The notes: generated from the sequence alone by a model not told the origin. A stretch of 64,000 nt of DNA from Dolomitihabitans soli (GCF_022213955.1 NZ_JAKNTW010000001.1:372001-436000); one strand, 5' to 3'; shown: positions 1 through 8,615, counted from the stretch's first letter. Numbers and translations: made by a program.

Positions 1-302
1 CGGGGTGCCAGGTCCGGCAGCGGAGTGCCGTGCAGCCGGTGTTCGATGGTGACGAACCGGCCGTCCTCGTGCAGCACCCGCTCGATCCGCGGCGTATCGA
101 AGGTCAGGCCGGCCCGGGAGAGCTCGTCGTAGAAGAGTTTGAGCCGCTCCAGCTCCGTTCCTGTGCGGCTGCCCCACACCTTGGCCACCAGCTCGTCGTT
201 CAGCGTGTAGACCGCACCCTCCATGCCGGCCGCGAGCGCGCGGGCGTCGGGGAATCCGTTTGCCGCGAAGTATCGGATCCACTTCTCGTCATGCTGCTGC
301 AC
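1..302 (-). CDS. APH-like phosphotransferase, N-terminal part only
   Basis: The minus strand reads as an open frame from a GTG at 302, preceded by a GGAG about 9 nt upstream, to the window edge. Visible residues include MEGAVYTLNDELVAKVW, the nucleotide-binding beta-strand pattern of aminoglycoside/choline-kinase-like phosphotransferases with the likely ATP-binding Lys in VAKVW. They are followed by RVLHEDGRFVTIEHRL. The catalytic loop lies beyond the window. The gene starts 31 bp after the aminotransferase stop and appears to be last of the visible cassette. It could phosphorylate a sugar, an amino-alcohol or a self-resistance substrate; the fragment cannot decide between these. The start has no competing upstream in-frame ATG with a better ribosome-binding site. 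Confidence 0.6.
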   Translation of the reverse strand, partial: MQQHDEKWIRYFAANGFPDARALAAGMEGAVYTLNDELVAKVWGSRTGTELERLKLFYDELSRAGLTFDTPRIERVLHEDGRFVTIEHRLHGTPLPDLAP

Positions 303-333
303 GTGCTCTCCACGACCTCTCTGGTCAGATCGT

Positions 334-1287
334 TCACCGGCTCGGCCGGAGCCGCTCGACGGGTATGGGATACAGCATCTCCTGGTCGGGCGGGTCCTCC
401 CGGCCGGTGCAGATGGCCAGATAGAGTTCGCGGACGGCTGTGGTGACCGGCCCCGGCGCGGCGTTCGCGGGCAACCCGTCGATGCTGCCGATGGCGCGTA
501 TCTCGTCGAGGGTGCCGCAGACGAACGCCTCGTCGGCGAGGTGCAGCTCCGTGCGCGGCACCGACCTCTCCACCACCGGCACCCCCAGCCGGGAACGCAG
601 CAGATCGATGACGACGCCGCGGGTGATGCCGTCGAGCACGCCGTCGGCCAGCGGCGGGGTGACGGCCGTGCCGCCGCGCAGCAGGAACACCGCGGCGCCG
701 CCGGTCTCCGCGACGGTGTCGCCTGCGTTGAGCAGGATCGCCTCGTCGGCGCCCGCCAGGGCCGCCTCGATCCGGGGCAGACGGAACGCCTGGTAGGCGG
801 CACCCACCTTGACCAGGGGCGAGACGGCGAGATCGGAGGTGCGGCGCCATGAACTGACGATGCACGACATCGGTGCCTCCGAACGGGCGTCGGTGGGGTA
901 CCCCGCGATGTAGCTCCCCAGCCTCACCTGGCCCGGCCGCCAGCCGTAGCGTCCCTCTTCGATGTAGAGCGTGGGCCGGAGATAGAGGTCGCCCTGGTGG
1001 TTCAGCGCCTGAATGAGCCGCGGCACGCCGTCCAGCAGTTCCTTGACGAGTGCGGCGCTCTCGTCGGCCGGGAACCGGATCAGCCGCGCCGACTGTTCCA
1101 GGCGGGCCAGGTGCCGTCGCAGGTACACCACCGCGTGCCGCCGGCGCCCGGGTTGCCAGTACGCCCGGAGTCCCTCGAAGACGTTGGTGCCGCGCGTCGC
1201 CACCTCGGAGGTGACGTGCACACGCGCGTCGTCCCACGCCGTCAGCCGGCCGTTCCACCAGATCAGCTCCGGGTCGCGCTCATACAT
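334..1287 (-). CDS. PLP class IV aminotransferase (branched-chain type)
   Basis: The 317-residue protein has the fold-type IV signature. The Schiff-base lysine is K160 in LVKVGAAYQA, and the cofactor-binding segment VAETGGAAVF follows about 55 residues later. Length and motif order match branched-chain aminotransferases such as IlvE, which exchange amino groups between a branched-chain amino acid and 2-oxoglutarate. The start ATG overlaps the glycosyltransferase stop by 8 bp, so the two are translationally coupled. Its place among sugar-nucleotide genes suggests it supplies or transaminates a building block of the cassette product rather than general valine or isoleucine metabolism; that is inference. 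D-amino-acid aminotransferase or aminodeoxychorismate lyase activity are the other options within the fold. Confidence 0.85.
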   Translation of the reverse strand: MYERDPELIWWNGRLTAWDDARVHVTSEVATRGTNVFEGLRAYWQPGRRRHAVVYLRRHLARLEQSARLIRFPADESAALVKELLDGVPRLIQALNHQGDLYLRPTLYIEEGRYGWRPGQVRLGSYIAGYPTDARSEAPMSCIVSSWRRTSDLAVSPLVKVGAAYQAFRLPRIEAALAGADEAILLNAGDTVAETGGAAVFLLRGGTAVTPPLADGVLDGITRGVVIDLLRSRLGVPVVERSVPRTELHLADEAFVCGTLDEIRAIGSIDGLPANAAPGPVTTAVRELYLAICTGREDPPDQEMLYPIPVERLRPSR

Positions 1288-2494
1288 GTCCGGCCTCCTG
1301 CGGCTTCGGCGGGTTCACGGTGCCACCGGCGGCCAGGGCCAGCAGGGCCGCCTCGGTCCGTTCGAGCATCCGGTGGCGGGAGAAGAGGTTCCGCACGTGG
1401 CGGCGGGCGGCGTCGCCCAGCCGCGCCCGCAGGTCGCCGTCGGCCACCAGGTCGAGCAGGGCGCCCCCCAGCGGTCCCGGTGCGCCCGGCGGCACCACCC
1501 GGGCGATGCCGGGAGCGGTGAGGATCTCCCGGATACCGACGATGTCCGTGGTGACGACGGCCCTGCCCGTGCTCATCGCCTCCAGCACCGACATGCCGAG
1601 CCCTTCCTCGTGGCTGGGCTGGGCGACGATGTCGGCCGCGGCCAGCACCTCGGGCATCTGGTCGAACGTCACCGTCTCGTCGATGGTCACCACCTCGCCC
1701 AGACGTGCCCGGGCGATCTCTTCGTACAGCCGCGCGGCGTAGTCGAGCGACGCGGAGCTGACGCTTCCCACGATGAGCAGCCGGGCTTGCGGGCGGGCGT
1801 CGTGGACGTCGGCGAAGGCACGGATCGTCTCCAGGATGCCCTTGCGCGGCTTGAGCCGTCCCGCGCACACGATCACGGTGTCCTGCGGCGTGTATCCGTA
1901 GCGCCGCCGCATCGGCCCCCCGTCGACTCCGGGATGGAACCGGCCGGTGTCGACGCCGTGGTAGACCAGCTTCACCGGGACGCCGCCTCCCCAGTGGGCG
2001 GCGCGTTCGCTGTAGAAGCGGGAACCCGCCAGCACCAGCGACGGCCGCAGCACGTCGTAGATCAGCCGCAACCGCCCGGCGCCCAGCGGCTCGTCCTGCG
2101 GGGAGTGCTCGTGGAAGGCCGCCACCCAGGGGATGTTCCGTTCCAGGGCGACGGTCTTCCCGAGGATGGACGCGTCCATGCTGTTGGTGAACACCAGGTC
2201 GGGGCGGAACCGGGTGACGCAGTCGAGGAGTTCCGGCATCAGCCCGTAGGCCATCTGCTCCCAGTAGATCTTGCTGGGGTCGGCGAGGATCTCCTGGTAG
2301 TGGTGCAGCCGCCGTACCTCGACCCCGGGAGGGTCTCCCGGACAGGCGTCGCCGGGCTGGTGGCCGCGGGGCACGTCGGTCACGATCAGGACGTCGTGGC
2401 CGCGGGAGGCCAGCCCGTCGGCCACGTCCCAGGCGTAGGTCTCGGCTCCGCCGATGACGGGATGGAAGCTGGAGGTGATGAACAGCACTCGCAT
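1280..2494 (-). CDS. GT4-family glycosyltransferase
   Basis: 404 residues, starting at MRVLFITSSFHPVIGGAE, the usual Gly-rich N-terminus of GT-B retaining glycosyltransferases. The C-terminal donor-binding half has GRLKPRKG and the E-x7-E type motif in EEGLGMSVLEAMSTGRAVV. The ATG at 2494 is preferred over a much longer open frame upstream, because that extension overlaps the kinase gene and is arginine-rich shadow sequence. Family members move a sugar from a nucleotide donor to a small molecule, lipid or polymer; MshA of mycothiol synthesis is a related enzyme. The neighbouring isomerase, kinase and nucleotidyltransferase probably make the donor. There is no signal peptide, so it acts in the cytoplasm. 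Confidence 0.9.
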   Translation of the reverse strand: MRVLFITSSFHPVIGGAETYAWDVADGLASRGHDVLIVTDVPRGHQPGDACPGDPPGVEVRRLHHYQEILADPSKIYWEQMAYGLMPELLDCVTRFRPDLVFTNSMDASILGKTVALERNIPWVAAFHEHSPQDEPLGAGRLRLIYDVLRPSLVLAGSRFYSERAAHWGGGVPVKLVYHGVDTGRFHPGVDGGPMRRRYGYTPQDTVIVCAGRLKPRKGILETIRAFADVHDARPQARLLIVGSVSSASLDYAARLYEEIARARLGEVVTIDETVTFDQMPEVLAAADIVAQPSHEEGLGMSVLEAMSTGRAVVTTDIVGIREILTAPGIARVVPPGAPGPLGGALLDLVADGDLRARLGDAARRHVRNLFSRHRMLERTEAALLALAAGGTVNPPKPQEAGHV

Positions 2495-2577
2495 TCTGGT
2501 CCCCGCTGTCGTTCTCGGCTCGTTCTCGGCCCGGAGTGTCGATTTCCCTTCCCGGGCCCGGCTCCGCGTCGGGGGCG

Positions 2578-3594
2578 TCACAGCGGCAGCCCGACGGCTG
2601 TGGAGCCGGTCTCGGAGAGGTCGAAGGGCAGTTCCGCCGCCTCCGCCGCCGCCATCGCGGCGCGCAGCCGCCGCTGGTCGCCGGGCCGGCAGCTCAGCAA
2701 CAGGAATCCGCCGCCGCCGGCGCCGAGGAGCTTGCCGCCGTCGGCGCCCGACTCCAGGGCGAGGCGGTAGAGCTGTTCGGCACGCGGCACCGACACCGCG
2801 TCGCTCAGGCCCGCCTTGGCCCGCCAGTGCGCGTCGAGAAGCGGGCCGATGGAGTCGACCCGGTCCGCCCGCACCGCCGCGAGGAGGGTGTCCGCCAGGG
2901 CCCGTATGGTGTGCAGCCGATCCAGCACCTGCCGGTCCCGGTCCCTGGCCAGCCTGTCCTGCGCCGCCAGGGCGTGGCCGGCGTCCCGGCTCACTCCGGT
3001 GTGGAACAGCATGAGCCGGTCGGCGACATAGGCCCGCAGGCGGTCGCCGACCGGCAGCGGTGTGTGCTGGACGCCGCCGTCCTTCGCGAACCGCAGGACC
3101 CGGAGCCCGCCGAGAGCGGCCATGTAGTGGTCGTGCTTCCCGACGGGGCGCCCCAGATCGACCATCTCCACGGCGCTCGCCTCTTCCGCCAGCCGTACGG
3201 GGTCGGGGGGCTGGGCGTCTCGCGCCTGGCGCAGGGCGTGGAGCAGGGCGACCGTGAACGCCCCCGAGCCGCCGAGGCCCCCGCCGCTCGGCGCGTCGGA
3301 GAGCGACGCCACCTGCGTGTCTCCCCGTACCCCTGCCCTGCGCAGCACGGCCCTGGCGAACCGGTCGCGCAGCCGGTCGACCTCCTCGACGTCCTCGACG
3401 CCGTCGCACAGGGTGCGCAGGCGACCGCCGAACTCCCTGGGGTACGCCGTGACGCAGACGTAGCGGTCGATGGCCATGCTGACGACCAGCCCCCCGAAGC
3501 GATCGGCATAGCTCGGGAGGTCGGTGCCGCCCCCGGCGAGTGACACGCGCATCGGCGCCCTGACCAGCACCGCCTGCGGCCGTCGCTCACCCAT
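2578..3594 (-). CDS. GHMP kinase, heptose-7-phosphate kinase-like (HddA-like)
   Basis: 338 residues with all three GHMP-kinase motifs: APMRVSLAGGGTDLPSY at the N-terminus, the phosphate loop PSGGGLGGSGAF near residue 105, and GAGGGGFLL near the C-terminus. The SLAGGGTD start is typical of D-glycero-D-manno-heptose 7-phosphate kinases and fucokinase-like sugar kinases. These phosphorylate the anomeric carbon before nucleotide activation. Its ATG overlaps the stop of the nucleotidyltransferase by 8 bp. With the SIS isomerase and nucleotidyltransferase it would give the order isomerase, kinase, activation. A GmhB-type phosphatase, needed in the classical GDP-heptose route, is not in the visible region. 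Confidence 0.8.
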   Translation of the reverse strand: MGERRPQAVLVRAPMRVSLAGGGTDLPSYADRFGGLVVSMAIDRYVCVTAYPREFGGRLRTLCDGVEDVEEVDRLRDRFARAVLRRAGVRGDTQVASLSDAPSGGGLGGSGAFTVALLHALRQARDAQPPDPVRLAEEASAVEMVDLGRPVGKHDHYMAALGGLRVLRFAKDGGVQHTPLPVGDRLRAYVADRLMLFHTGVSRDAGHALAAQDRLARDRDRQVLDRLHTIRALADTLLAAVRADRVDSIGPLLDAHWRAKAGLSDAVSVPRAEQLYRLALESGADGGKLLGAGGGGFLLLSCRPGDQRRLRAAMAAAEAAELPFDLSETGSTAVGLPL

Positions 3595-4636
3595 CGCGCG
3601 AGGCGTTTCCGGCGGTTCTGTTCGCTGCCGCTCCGTTTCCCGCCGTGCCGGGTCCGGTCGTTCCGAGTCCGGTCGTTCCGAGCAGGCCGCCGTGGAGGAC
3701 GGCTCCCGCGGGCACGACCGCCCCGGGCAGCACCACGCTGTCGCAGAGCCAGGCTCCGGCGCCGATCCTCGCCCCGGCGCCGACCACCGCCGGTCCGCCG
3801 AACTCCACTCCGGCGGCCAGTTCGGCGGTCGGGTGGACGAACACCGCGGGGCCGTCGGCGGACGCGGGAGAACGCAGGCCGGGCCGGCCGGTGGACAGCC
3901 GGGGGATCCTGCCGTTCACCGCGTCGAGGTTGGCGGCCACCAGGGAGGCCGGTGTGCCGATGTCGCGCCAGTATCCGGCGAGGTGGTGGCCGGTGACACG
4001 ACGGCCCTCCGCCAGCAGGGCCGGGGCCAGGTCGCGGGCGTAGTCGACGCTCGGCGCCCCGGCCAGGAGCAGGTCGGCGATGACGGAGACCAGTGTCGGG
4101 GCCAGGCAGTAGGCGCCCGTGCTGATCCAGTGTTCCTCCTCGTCGGGAACGTCGGGTTTCTCGACGGCGGACAGGACGCGGCCGTCGTGATCGATCTCCA
4201 GGACGCCGTAACGCCGGGCTCGGCGGGCCCGGGTGACGCCGAAGGTCAGCTCGGCCCGCTGATCGCCGTGCGCCCGCACGAGCCCGTCGAGCGCGCCGCC
4301 CACCACGATGTCGCCGGAGACGACGAGTACGGCGTCATAGGCGGCCAGTTCCCCGGCGAAGACCGCGAGAGCCCCGGCGGGGCCGGTCAGCCGGGGCTCG
4401 ACCCGGTGGCGCACCGGTACCCGGTGCCGGTGCGCCGTCAGGTAGGACGCGACCTGCTCCGCGTGGTGCGCGAGGTTGACGAAGAGCTCCTGCGCGCCCG
4501 CCGCCGCGAGCTGGTCCAGGAGGTCGCCGAGCAGCGGCCGGTCGAGCACCGGGAGCAACGGCTTGGGGATGTGGTCGGTGTACGGCGCGAGCCGGCTGCC
4601 CGTCCCGGCGGCGAGGACCACGCCCGCGAGTCTCAC
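3587..4636 (-). CDS. Sugar-1-phosphate nucleotidyltransferase with hexapeptide-type C-terminus
   Basis: The GTG at 4634-4636 gives a 349-residue protein starting VRLAGVVLAAGTGSRL, with the G-x-G-x-R nucleotide loop followed by IPKPLLP. The longer upstream open frame is rejected because it lies inside the SIS gene. The first about 230 residues are a Rossmann-like nucleotidyltransferase (HddC/GlmU/RmlA type) with an acidic metal site in VVSGDIVV. The C-terminal third has repeated small-hydrophobic steps (GPAVVGAGARIGAGAWL, VVLPGAVVPAG) typical of a left-handed beta-helix. It then ends in a Gly/Thr-rich tail built partly by a 15-bp tandem duplication at 3653-3682. Start and upstream stop overlap as GTGA. 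It is likely to activate the sugar made by the neighbouring kinase. Confidence 0.8.
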   Translation of the reverse strand: MRLAGVVLAAGTGSRLAPYTDHIPKPLLPVLDRPLLGDLLDQLAAAGAQELFVNLAHHAEQVASYLTAHRHRVPVRHRVEPRLTGPAGALAVFAGELAAYDAVLVVSGDIVVGGALDGLVRAHGDQRAELTFGVTRARRARRYGVLEIDHDGRVLSAVEKPDVPDEEEHWISTGAYCLAPTLVSVIADLLLAGAPSVDYARDLAPALLAEGRRVTGHHLAGYWRDIGTPASLVAANLDAVNGRIPRLSTGRPGLRSPASADGPAVFVHPTAELAAGVEFGGPAVVGAGARIGAGAWLCDSVVLPGAVVPAGAVLHGGLLGTTGLGTTGPGTAGNGAAANRTAGNASRDG

Positions 4637-5331
4637 AGCCGGCCGTCCGGGCCGGGCTGCGCCTCGACGGGAACCCGCCGGTGCGTCGGGGTGGCCGCGT
4701 CGGGGCGGTACACATGGGGCACGCCTCCACGAATGGCCCTGACGACGATGTGGTTGACGGCGATGTGCAGATCCTCGACCAGCCCGTAGTCGCCGCCGCC
4801 GAGTTCCAGCCACACGTCGCAGTGGTCCACCAGGGGGCCGGCGTGCCCGACGAGCGCCAGCACCTCCATGTTCAGCGTCCTGGCCGTCTTGGCCGCCCGC
4901 ACCAGGTTGGGCGAGGCGCCGCTGACGCTGAGCAGCATCAGCAGGTCCCCCGGGGAGGCGGACGCCTCGATCTGGTAGGAGAACACCTCCTCGTAGCTCA
5001 TGTCGTTGGCCAGGGCGGTCAGTCGCGCCGTGTTGTCGGACAGACAGGAGACGCTGACGGGGCCTCCCGGCACACAGGTCGCGGCCGACGCCCAGTCACC
5101 CGCCATGTGCGAGGCCGCGGTCGCGCTGCCGCCGTTGCCGGCCAGGAAGATCGTTCGCCGGGCGGTCAGCGCGTCGACCACGGTGCCGACGAACCGGTCG
5201 AGCGCCGGCACGTCGACCCGGGTGATGGCGTGCGCCAGGTCGGCCAGGTAGGCGTCGGCCGTACTCACTTCGCCGTAGGGGGCCCCAGCCCAGGTAGCCG
5301 GCCCTTGCTGTGCTAAATCGCCTTGTCGCAT
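4633..5331 (-). CDS. SIS-domain sugar-phosphate isomerase (GmhA-like)
   Basis: 232 residues from ATG 5331, chosen because GGAG lies 9-12 nt upstream and because upstream residues are shadow sequence. The core has the phosphosugar-binding loop AGNGGSATAASHM and the second SIS motif SVSGASPNLV. This is close to sedoheptulose-7-phosphate isomerase GmhA, which makes D-glycero-D-manno-heptose 7-phosphate. The GmhA assignment over a generic SIS isomerase rests mainly on the adjacent HddA-like kinase and nucleotidyltransferase. The stop overlaps the next start by 4 bp, so stoichiometric coupling with the nucleotidyltransferase is likely. Confidence 0.8.
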   Translation of the reverse strand: MRQGDLAQQGPATWAGAPYGEVSTADAYLADLAHAITRVDVPALDRFVGTVVDALTARRTIFLAGNGGSATAASHMAGDWASAATCVPGGPVSVSCLSDNTARLTALANDMSYEEVFSYQIEASASPGDLLMLLSVSGASPNLVRAAKTARTLNMEVLALVGHAGPLVDHCDVWLELGGGDYGLVEDLHIAVNHIVVRAIRGGVPHVYRPDAATPTHRRVPVEAQPGPDGRL

Positions 5332-5378
5332 CGCCTTGTCTCCTCGGGCTGCGTTCACCGTCCGCGCGCTGCTTCTCG

Positions 5379-6449
5379 TCAGCGGTGACGGGTTCCCGTC
5401 GTGGCGCGGGCCGGCCGATAGGCGATCGCGGCGTGCGGATTCGTCGCGAAGATCGTCGTTATCTCCTCGCCCGTCAGACCGATCTGCAGCATGTTCTGGC
5501 GCTGCTGCTCGTACCCCAGGGAGCCGGCGGCGACGGCGCCGTCGGAGCGCAGCCACAACTCGTTGTGCTCGGTGCGCTGGAGTTTCTCGTCGGCCATGAC
5601 GCCGACTTCCGTGTGGTCGGTGAGGGCGATCAGGTTGCCGGCGCCCAGGTAGTCGACGGTCCGGCGGCAGATGTCGAGGTCGACGTGGTAGCCGTCGAAG
5701 TTCAGGCAGGGGATGAGGAGTCGCCTGCGTGCCGCCTCCAGCAGTGCGGCGGGGACGGGTCCGAGGACATCGCGGAGGTCGGCCGTCTCCCAGTCAGGCT
5801 CCAGCACGCGGCGTAGTTCCTGCTCGCGCCGCGTCCTCTCCTGCGGGGTACGCCAGGCGTGGGTGAATTTACGTGGCATGTCGTTATAAAGGTGGTCAGT
5901 CAGAATCAGGTAGGGCGACGACTCGTAGCGGCTGTGCAGGAAGTCGATGACGGAGTCGAGCCTTTCGGCGCTCCGCTCGGGATTGCCCCGGTGAAAGTGC
6001 CCGACAGCCAGCCTGAGCCCGTTGGCGTAGAAATCGAGGACGAGGTCGGAGAAGAGCAGACCGTCGCCGACCTCCTCGTCGAGCGCCACGGCATCGGGCG
6101 CCATGACCATGTAACGCAGCCCGAGGCGTCCCAGGCCGGACAACGTCTGCCATTCCGCGAGAGACGGGTACCACCTGCCCGACCTCGGGATTCCGCCCTG
6201 AGGGCCGAGAAGGGGGCCCTCCACGGCGAATCCGGCGATGTTGGGCAGGGCGCCCGCGCCGCTCAACTGGTGGAAGGCGTCCATCACCTCGCAGAACCTG
6301 GGCAGCGCCTCGCGCCGGAGATAGACGGTGGGCAGTATCTCCAGGTCTCTCTCCTGCGCGATCGCCTGGATCTTCTGGAGATCCTCCGGGAGGAGTTCGG
6401 AGAAGTCGTACTCGCCGATGCCGTGGAAGTGGTAGAGAAAAGCCTTCAT
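5379..6449 (-). CDS. NagA-like amidohydrolase (putative amino-sugar deacetylase)
   Basis: 356 residues from ATG 6449, which has AGGGAAG directly upstream; an open frame continues to 6581 but looks non-coding. The protein resembles N-acetylglucosamine-6-phosphate deacetylase. It shows a metal-binding Glu at residue 77 (VEGPLLG), His 151/153 (VGHFHR), His 186 in DHLYNDMP where NagA has a related THLFNAM-type segment, His 255 in FDGYHVD, and Asp 278 in ALTDHTE. All ligand positions expected for an active NagA are present, but the surrounding sequence is divergent and the N-terminal part is short. As first gene of the cassette it may remove an N-acetyl group from the sugar or glycoside made by the downstream enzymes. 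True GlcNAc-6-P catabolism seems less likely because nagB and a transporter are absent. Confidence 0.7.
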   Translation of the reverse strand: MKAFLYHFHGIGEYDFSELLPEDLQKIQAIAQERDLEILPTVYLRREALPRFCEVMDAFHQLSGAGALPNIAGFAVEGPLLGPQGGIPRSGRWYPSLAEWQTLSGLGRLGLRYMVMAPDAVALDEEVGDGLLFSDLVLDFYANGLRLAVGHFHRGNPERSAERLDSVIDFLHSRYESSPYLILTDHLYNDMPRKFTHAWRTPQERTRREQELRRVLEPDWETADLRDVLGPVPAALLEAARRRLLIPCLNFDGYHVDLDICRRTVDYLGAGNLIALTDHTEVGVMADEKLQRTEHNELWLRSDGAVAAGSLGYEQQRQNMLQIGLTGEEITTIFATNPHAAIAYRPARATTGTRHR

Positions 6450-7022
6450 CTTCCCTGCCTTCAGAGTGTAAATCCAGGGCCGAAACCGCCATGGGATGAC
6501 CTGAAGCAATCGCACTGGCGCACCACTCGCGTCATGGACGCAATAGGCCGCTGGCTGGAGTGTTTTAGTGCGGTTCATCACACTCTATTGACGGGCTTGG
6601 CTCCGGCGGGAGTCATGCGGACGGTCTCTGGGGTGGGAAACCCGTTCATAGGGGGCCGGTCGCTTCCCGCATTACTGACGCGCCTGAGGAGGTTTGGACA
6701 GCCGTTATTTGATGTTTCGCCATGCTCGTCCATATGCGCGTCGGCGCGTCGAGCGTGTCCCGGACGACGGTTCCCCACCGTCGTCGATCAGACCGTGCGA
6801 GGCGATGGGCGTTGGGCCGGTGGATCACGGTGCGGCCGGTGCGCCCGTGGTAGGGGTCGGCGGACGAGGTCGTCCCGGTCGCCGCCCCGCCGTACATCCC
6901 GGACATGGCGCGCCCGGCACTCCGGCGGGGGACACTTCGCCGCCCGGGCAGCCGGGTGAGCCTGCCGATGTGGCAGGCTCATTCGTGGAATGTGCCCTTC
7001 TGGCAGACATGAGGAGGCGCGG
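6450..7022 (+). other. Intergenic region between the sugar cassette and the PhoD-like gene
   Basis: This 573-bp stretch separates two divergent genes and should hold both promoters. I see no convincing coding frame: the open frames here are arginine-rich or interrupted. The segment near 6540-6720 is less GC-rich than its surroundings. No well-spaced -35/-10 pair or palindrome could be singled out. The 3' end carries the ribosome-binding site GAGGAGG (7011-7017) of the downstream gene. Confidence 0.4.
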
Positions 7023-8615
7023 GTGCCCGAACTCGTCGTCGGACCCATGCTCCGTTACGTCGACTCCTCGCGCGTGAGCGTCTGGGTGGAGACGGCCCGC
7101 CCCTGCCGGGTCACGGTGTCGGCGGGCGAGGCGCGTGCCGACTCGCCCACGTTCACCGTGCACGGGCACCACTACGCGATCGTCGACCTCGAAGGAACGG
7201 GCGAGGCCGGCGCCGCCGTGCCGTACACCGTGGAGCTGGACGGCGTGCGGGCGTGGCCGGAGGAGGGGGCGCGGCCCAGCGTGATCCGGCTGCTCCCGGA
7301 GGGCGGACCGGAGCGGGTGCTGTTCGGCTCGTGCCGCACCAGCGTCCCGCACGACGTGGTGCACACGCTGTCGCACGGCGTGGACGTGCTGCGGGAGTAC
7401 GGCTGCCGCCTGCGCGAGACGCCGCACGCCGAGTGGCCCGACCTGCTGCTGTTCCTGGGCGACCAGGTCTACGCCGACGAGCCCTCGCGGGAGATGCTCG
7501 ACTACATCGCCGCCCGCCGCGACGGGGCCGAACCCGCGCGGGAGATCGCCGACTTCGAGGAGTACGCCGAGCTCTACCGGCAGGCGTGGACGGAGCCCGA
7601 GATCCGCTGGCTGCTGTCCACGGTCCCGTCAGCGATGATCTTCGACGACCACGACCTGCGGGACGACTGGAACACCTCGGCCACCTGGCGCGAGGAGATG
7701 TCGCGGGTGCCGTGGTGGCACCGCAGAGTGGTGGCGGGGCTCGGCGCGTACTGGATCTACCAGCACCTGGGCAACCTCTCGCCGGCGGAACGGGCCGCCG
7801 AGCCGCTGCTGGAGGAGCTGCGGTCGGCCGGCGGCGACGGGGCCGGCCTGCTCGACGCGTTCGCCGCGCGCGCCGACGAGGACCCGAACGCCATGCGCTG
7901 GAGCTACGCCCGCGACTACGGCTCCACCCGGCTGATCATGCTCGACACCCGCTGCGCCAGGCGGCTCACCCCCGGCGACCGCCGCATGATCGACAGGCGG
8001 GAGTGGGACTGGCTCAAGGGACAGCTCGCCGGAGCCGCCGGGCACCTGGTCATCGGCTCCTCCATCCCGGTCCTGCTGCCGGCCGGCATCCATCACGTGG
8101 AGAGCTGGAACGAGGCGCTGTGCGACGGCGCGTGGGGCGGTGCGATGGCGAAATGGTCGGAGAAGCTGCGCCAGGGGATCGACCTGGAGCACTGGGCGGC
8201 CTTCCGCCGATCCTTCGAGGAGCTGTCCCGGCTGCTGTCGGGGGCGCCGGGGACGGTGATCCTGCTGTCCGGCGACGTGCACTACTCCTACCTGGCCAAG
8301 GCCAGGAATCTGCCGATCTTCCAGGTGGTGTGCTCGCCGATCCGCAACCCGCTCAGCCGTACGTTCCGCCTGCTCAACGTGGTCGCCTCGTTCGGCCTGG
8401 CCACGCTCCTCGGTACCGTGCTCGCCCGCTTGGCCGGGTTGCCCCGGACGCCGTTCCGCTGGCGGATCGCCCAGGGCCCGTGGTTTCAGAACTCGGTGGC
8501 CACCCTCACCCTCGGGCAGGTGGCCACTGTCGTCTGGCACGGCGCGACCGGCGTGGCCGGCGAGCACGAGGTGACGGACCTCAGGCGGGCACGGCTCGGC
8601 CGGCGAACTCCGTGA
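7023..8615 (+). CDS. PhoD-like metallophosphoesterase
   Basis: 530 residues from the GTG at 7023, which follows GAGGAGG by 5 nt. Metal-site motifs of the PhoD family occur in order: VLFGSCRTS, FLGDQVYADE, IFDDHDLRDDWN and LLSGDVHYSYLA. An N-terminal about 90-residue beta domain (SSRVSVWVETARPCRVTV) matches the usual PhoD N-terminal module. PhoD enzymes cleave phosphate esters using Ca/Fe. Secreted versions carry a Tat signal, but none is visible here, so this copy is probably cytoplasmic with an unknown phosphoester substrate. Its last 35 bp overlap the convergent rocD gene. Confidence 0.85.
   Translation: MPELVVGPMLRYVDSSRVSVWVETARPCRVTVSAGEARADSPTFTVHGHHYAIVDLEGTGEAGAAVPYTVELDGVRAWPEEGARPSVIRLLPEGGPERVLFGSCRTSVPHDVVHTLSHGVDVLREYGCRLRETPHAEWPDLLLFLGDQVYADEPSREMLDYIAARRDGAEPAREIADFEEYAELYRQAWTEPEIRWLLSTVPSAMIFDDHDLRDDWNTSATWREEMSRVPWWHRRVVAGLGAYWIYQHLGNLSPAERAAEPLLEELRSAGGDGAGLLDAFAARADEDPNAMRWSYARDYGSTRLIMLDTRCARRLTPGDRRMIDRREWDWLKGQLAGAAGHLVIGSSIPVLLPAGIHHVESWNEALCDGAWGGAMAKWSEKLRQGIDLEHWAAFRRSFEELSRLLSGAPGTVILLSGDVHYSYLAKARNLPIFQVVCSPIRNPLSRTFRLLNVVASFGLATLLGTVLARLAGLPRTPFRWRIAQGPWFQNSVATLTLGQVATVVWHGATGVAGEHEVTDLRRARLGRRTP

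Noticed and set aside
200-1258. Long minus-strand frame inside the aminotransferase gene
   Set aside because: Arginine/glycine-rich shadow of the real frame with no family motif.
2495-3409. N-terminal extension of the glycosyltransferase
   Set aside because: It overlaps the GHMP kinase gene on the same strand in another frame, and MRVLFITSS is a natural start.
4637-4813. N-terminal extension of the nucleotidyltransferase
   Set aside because: It lies inside the isomerase gene and is arginine-rich; the GTGA overlap start gives a standard domain.
6450-6581. Upstream extension of the NagA-like gene
   Set aside because: ATG 6449 has a good ribosome-binding site, and the extension does not look like the NagA beta-domain.
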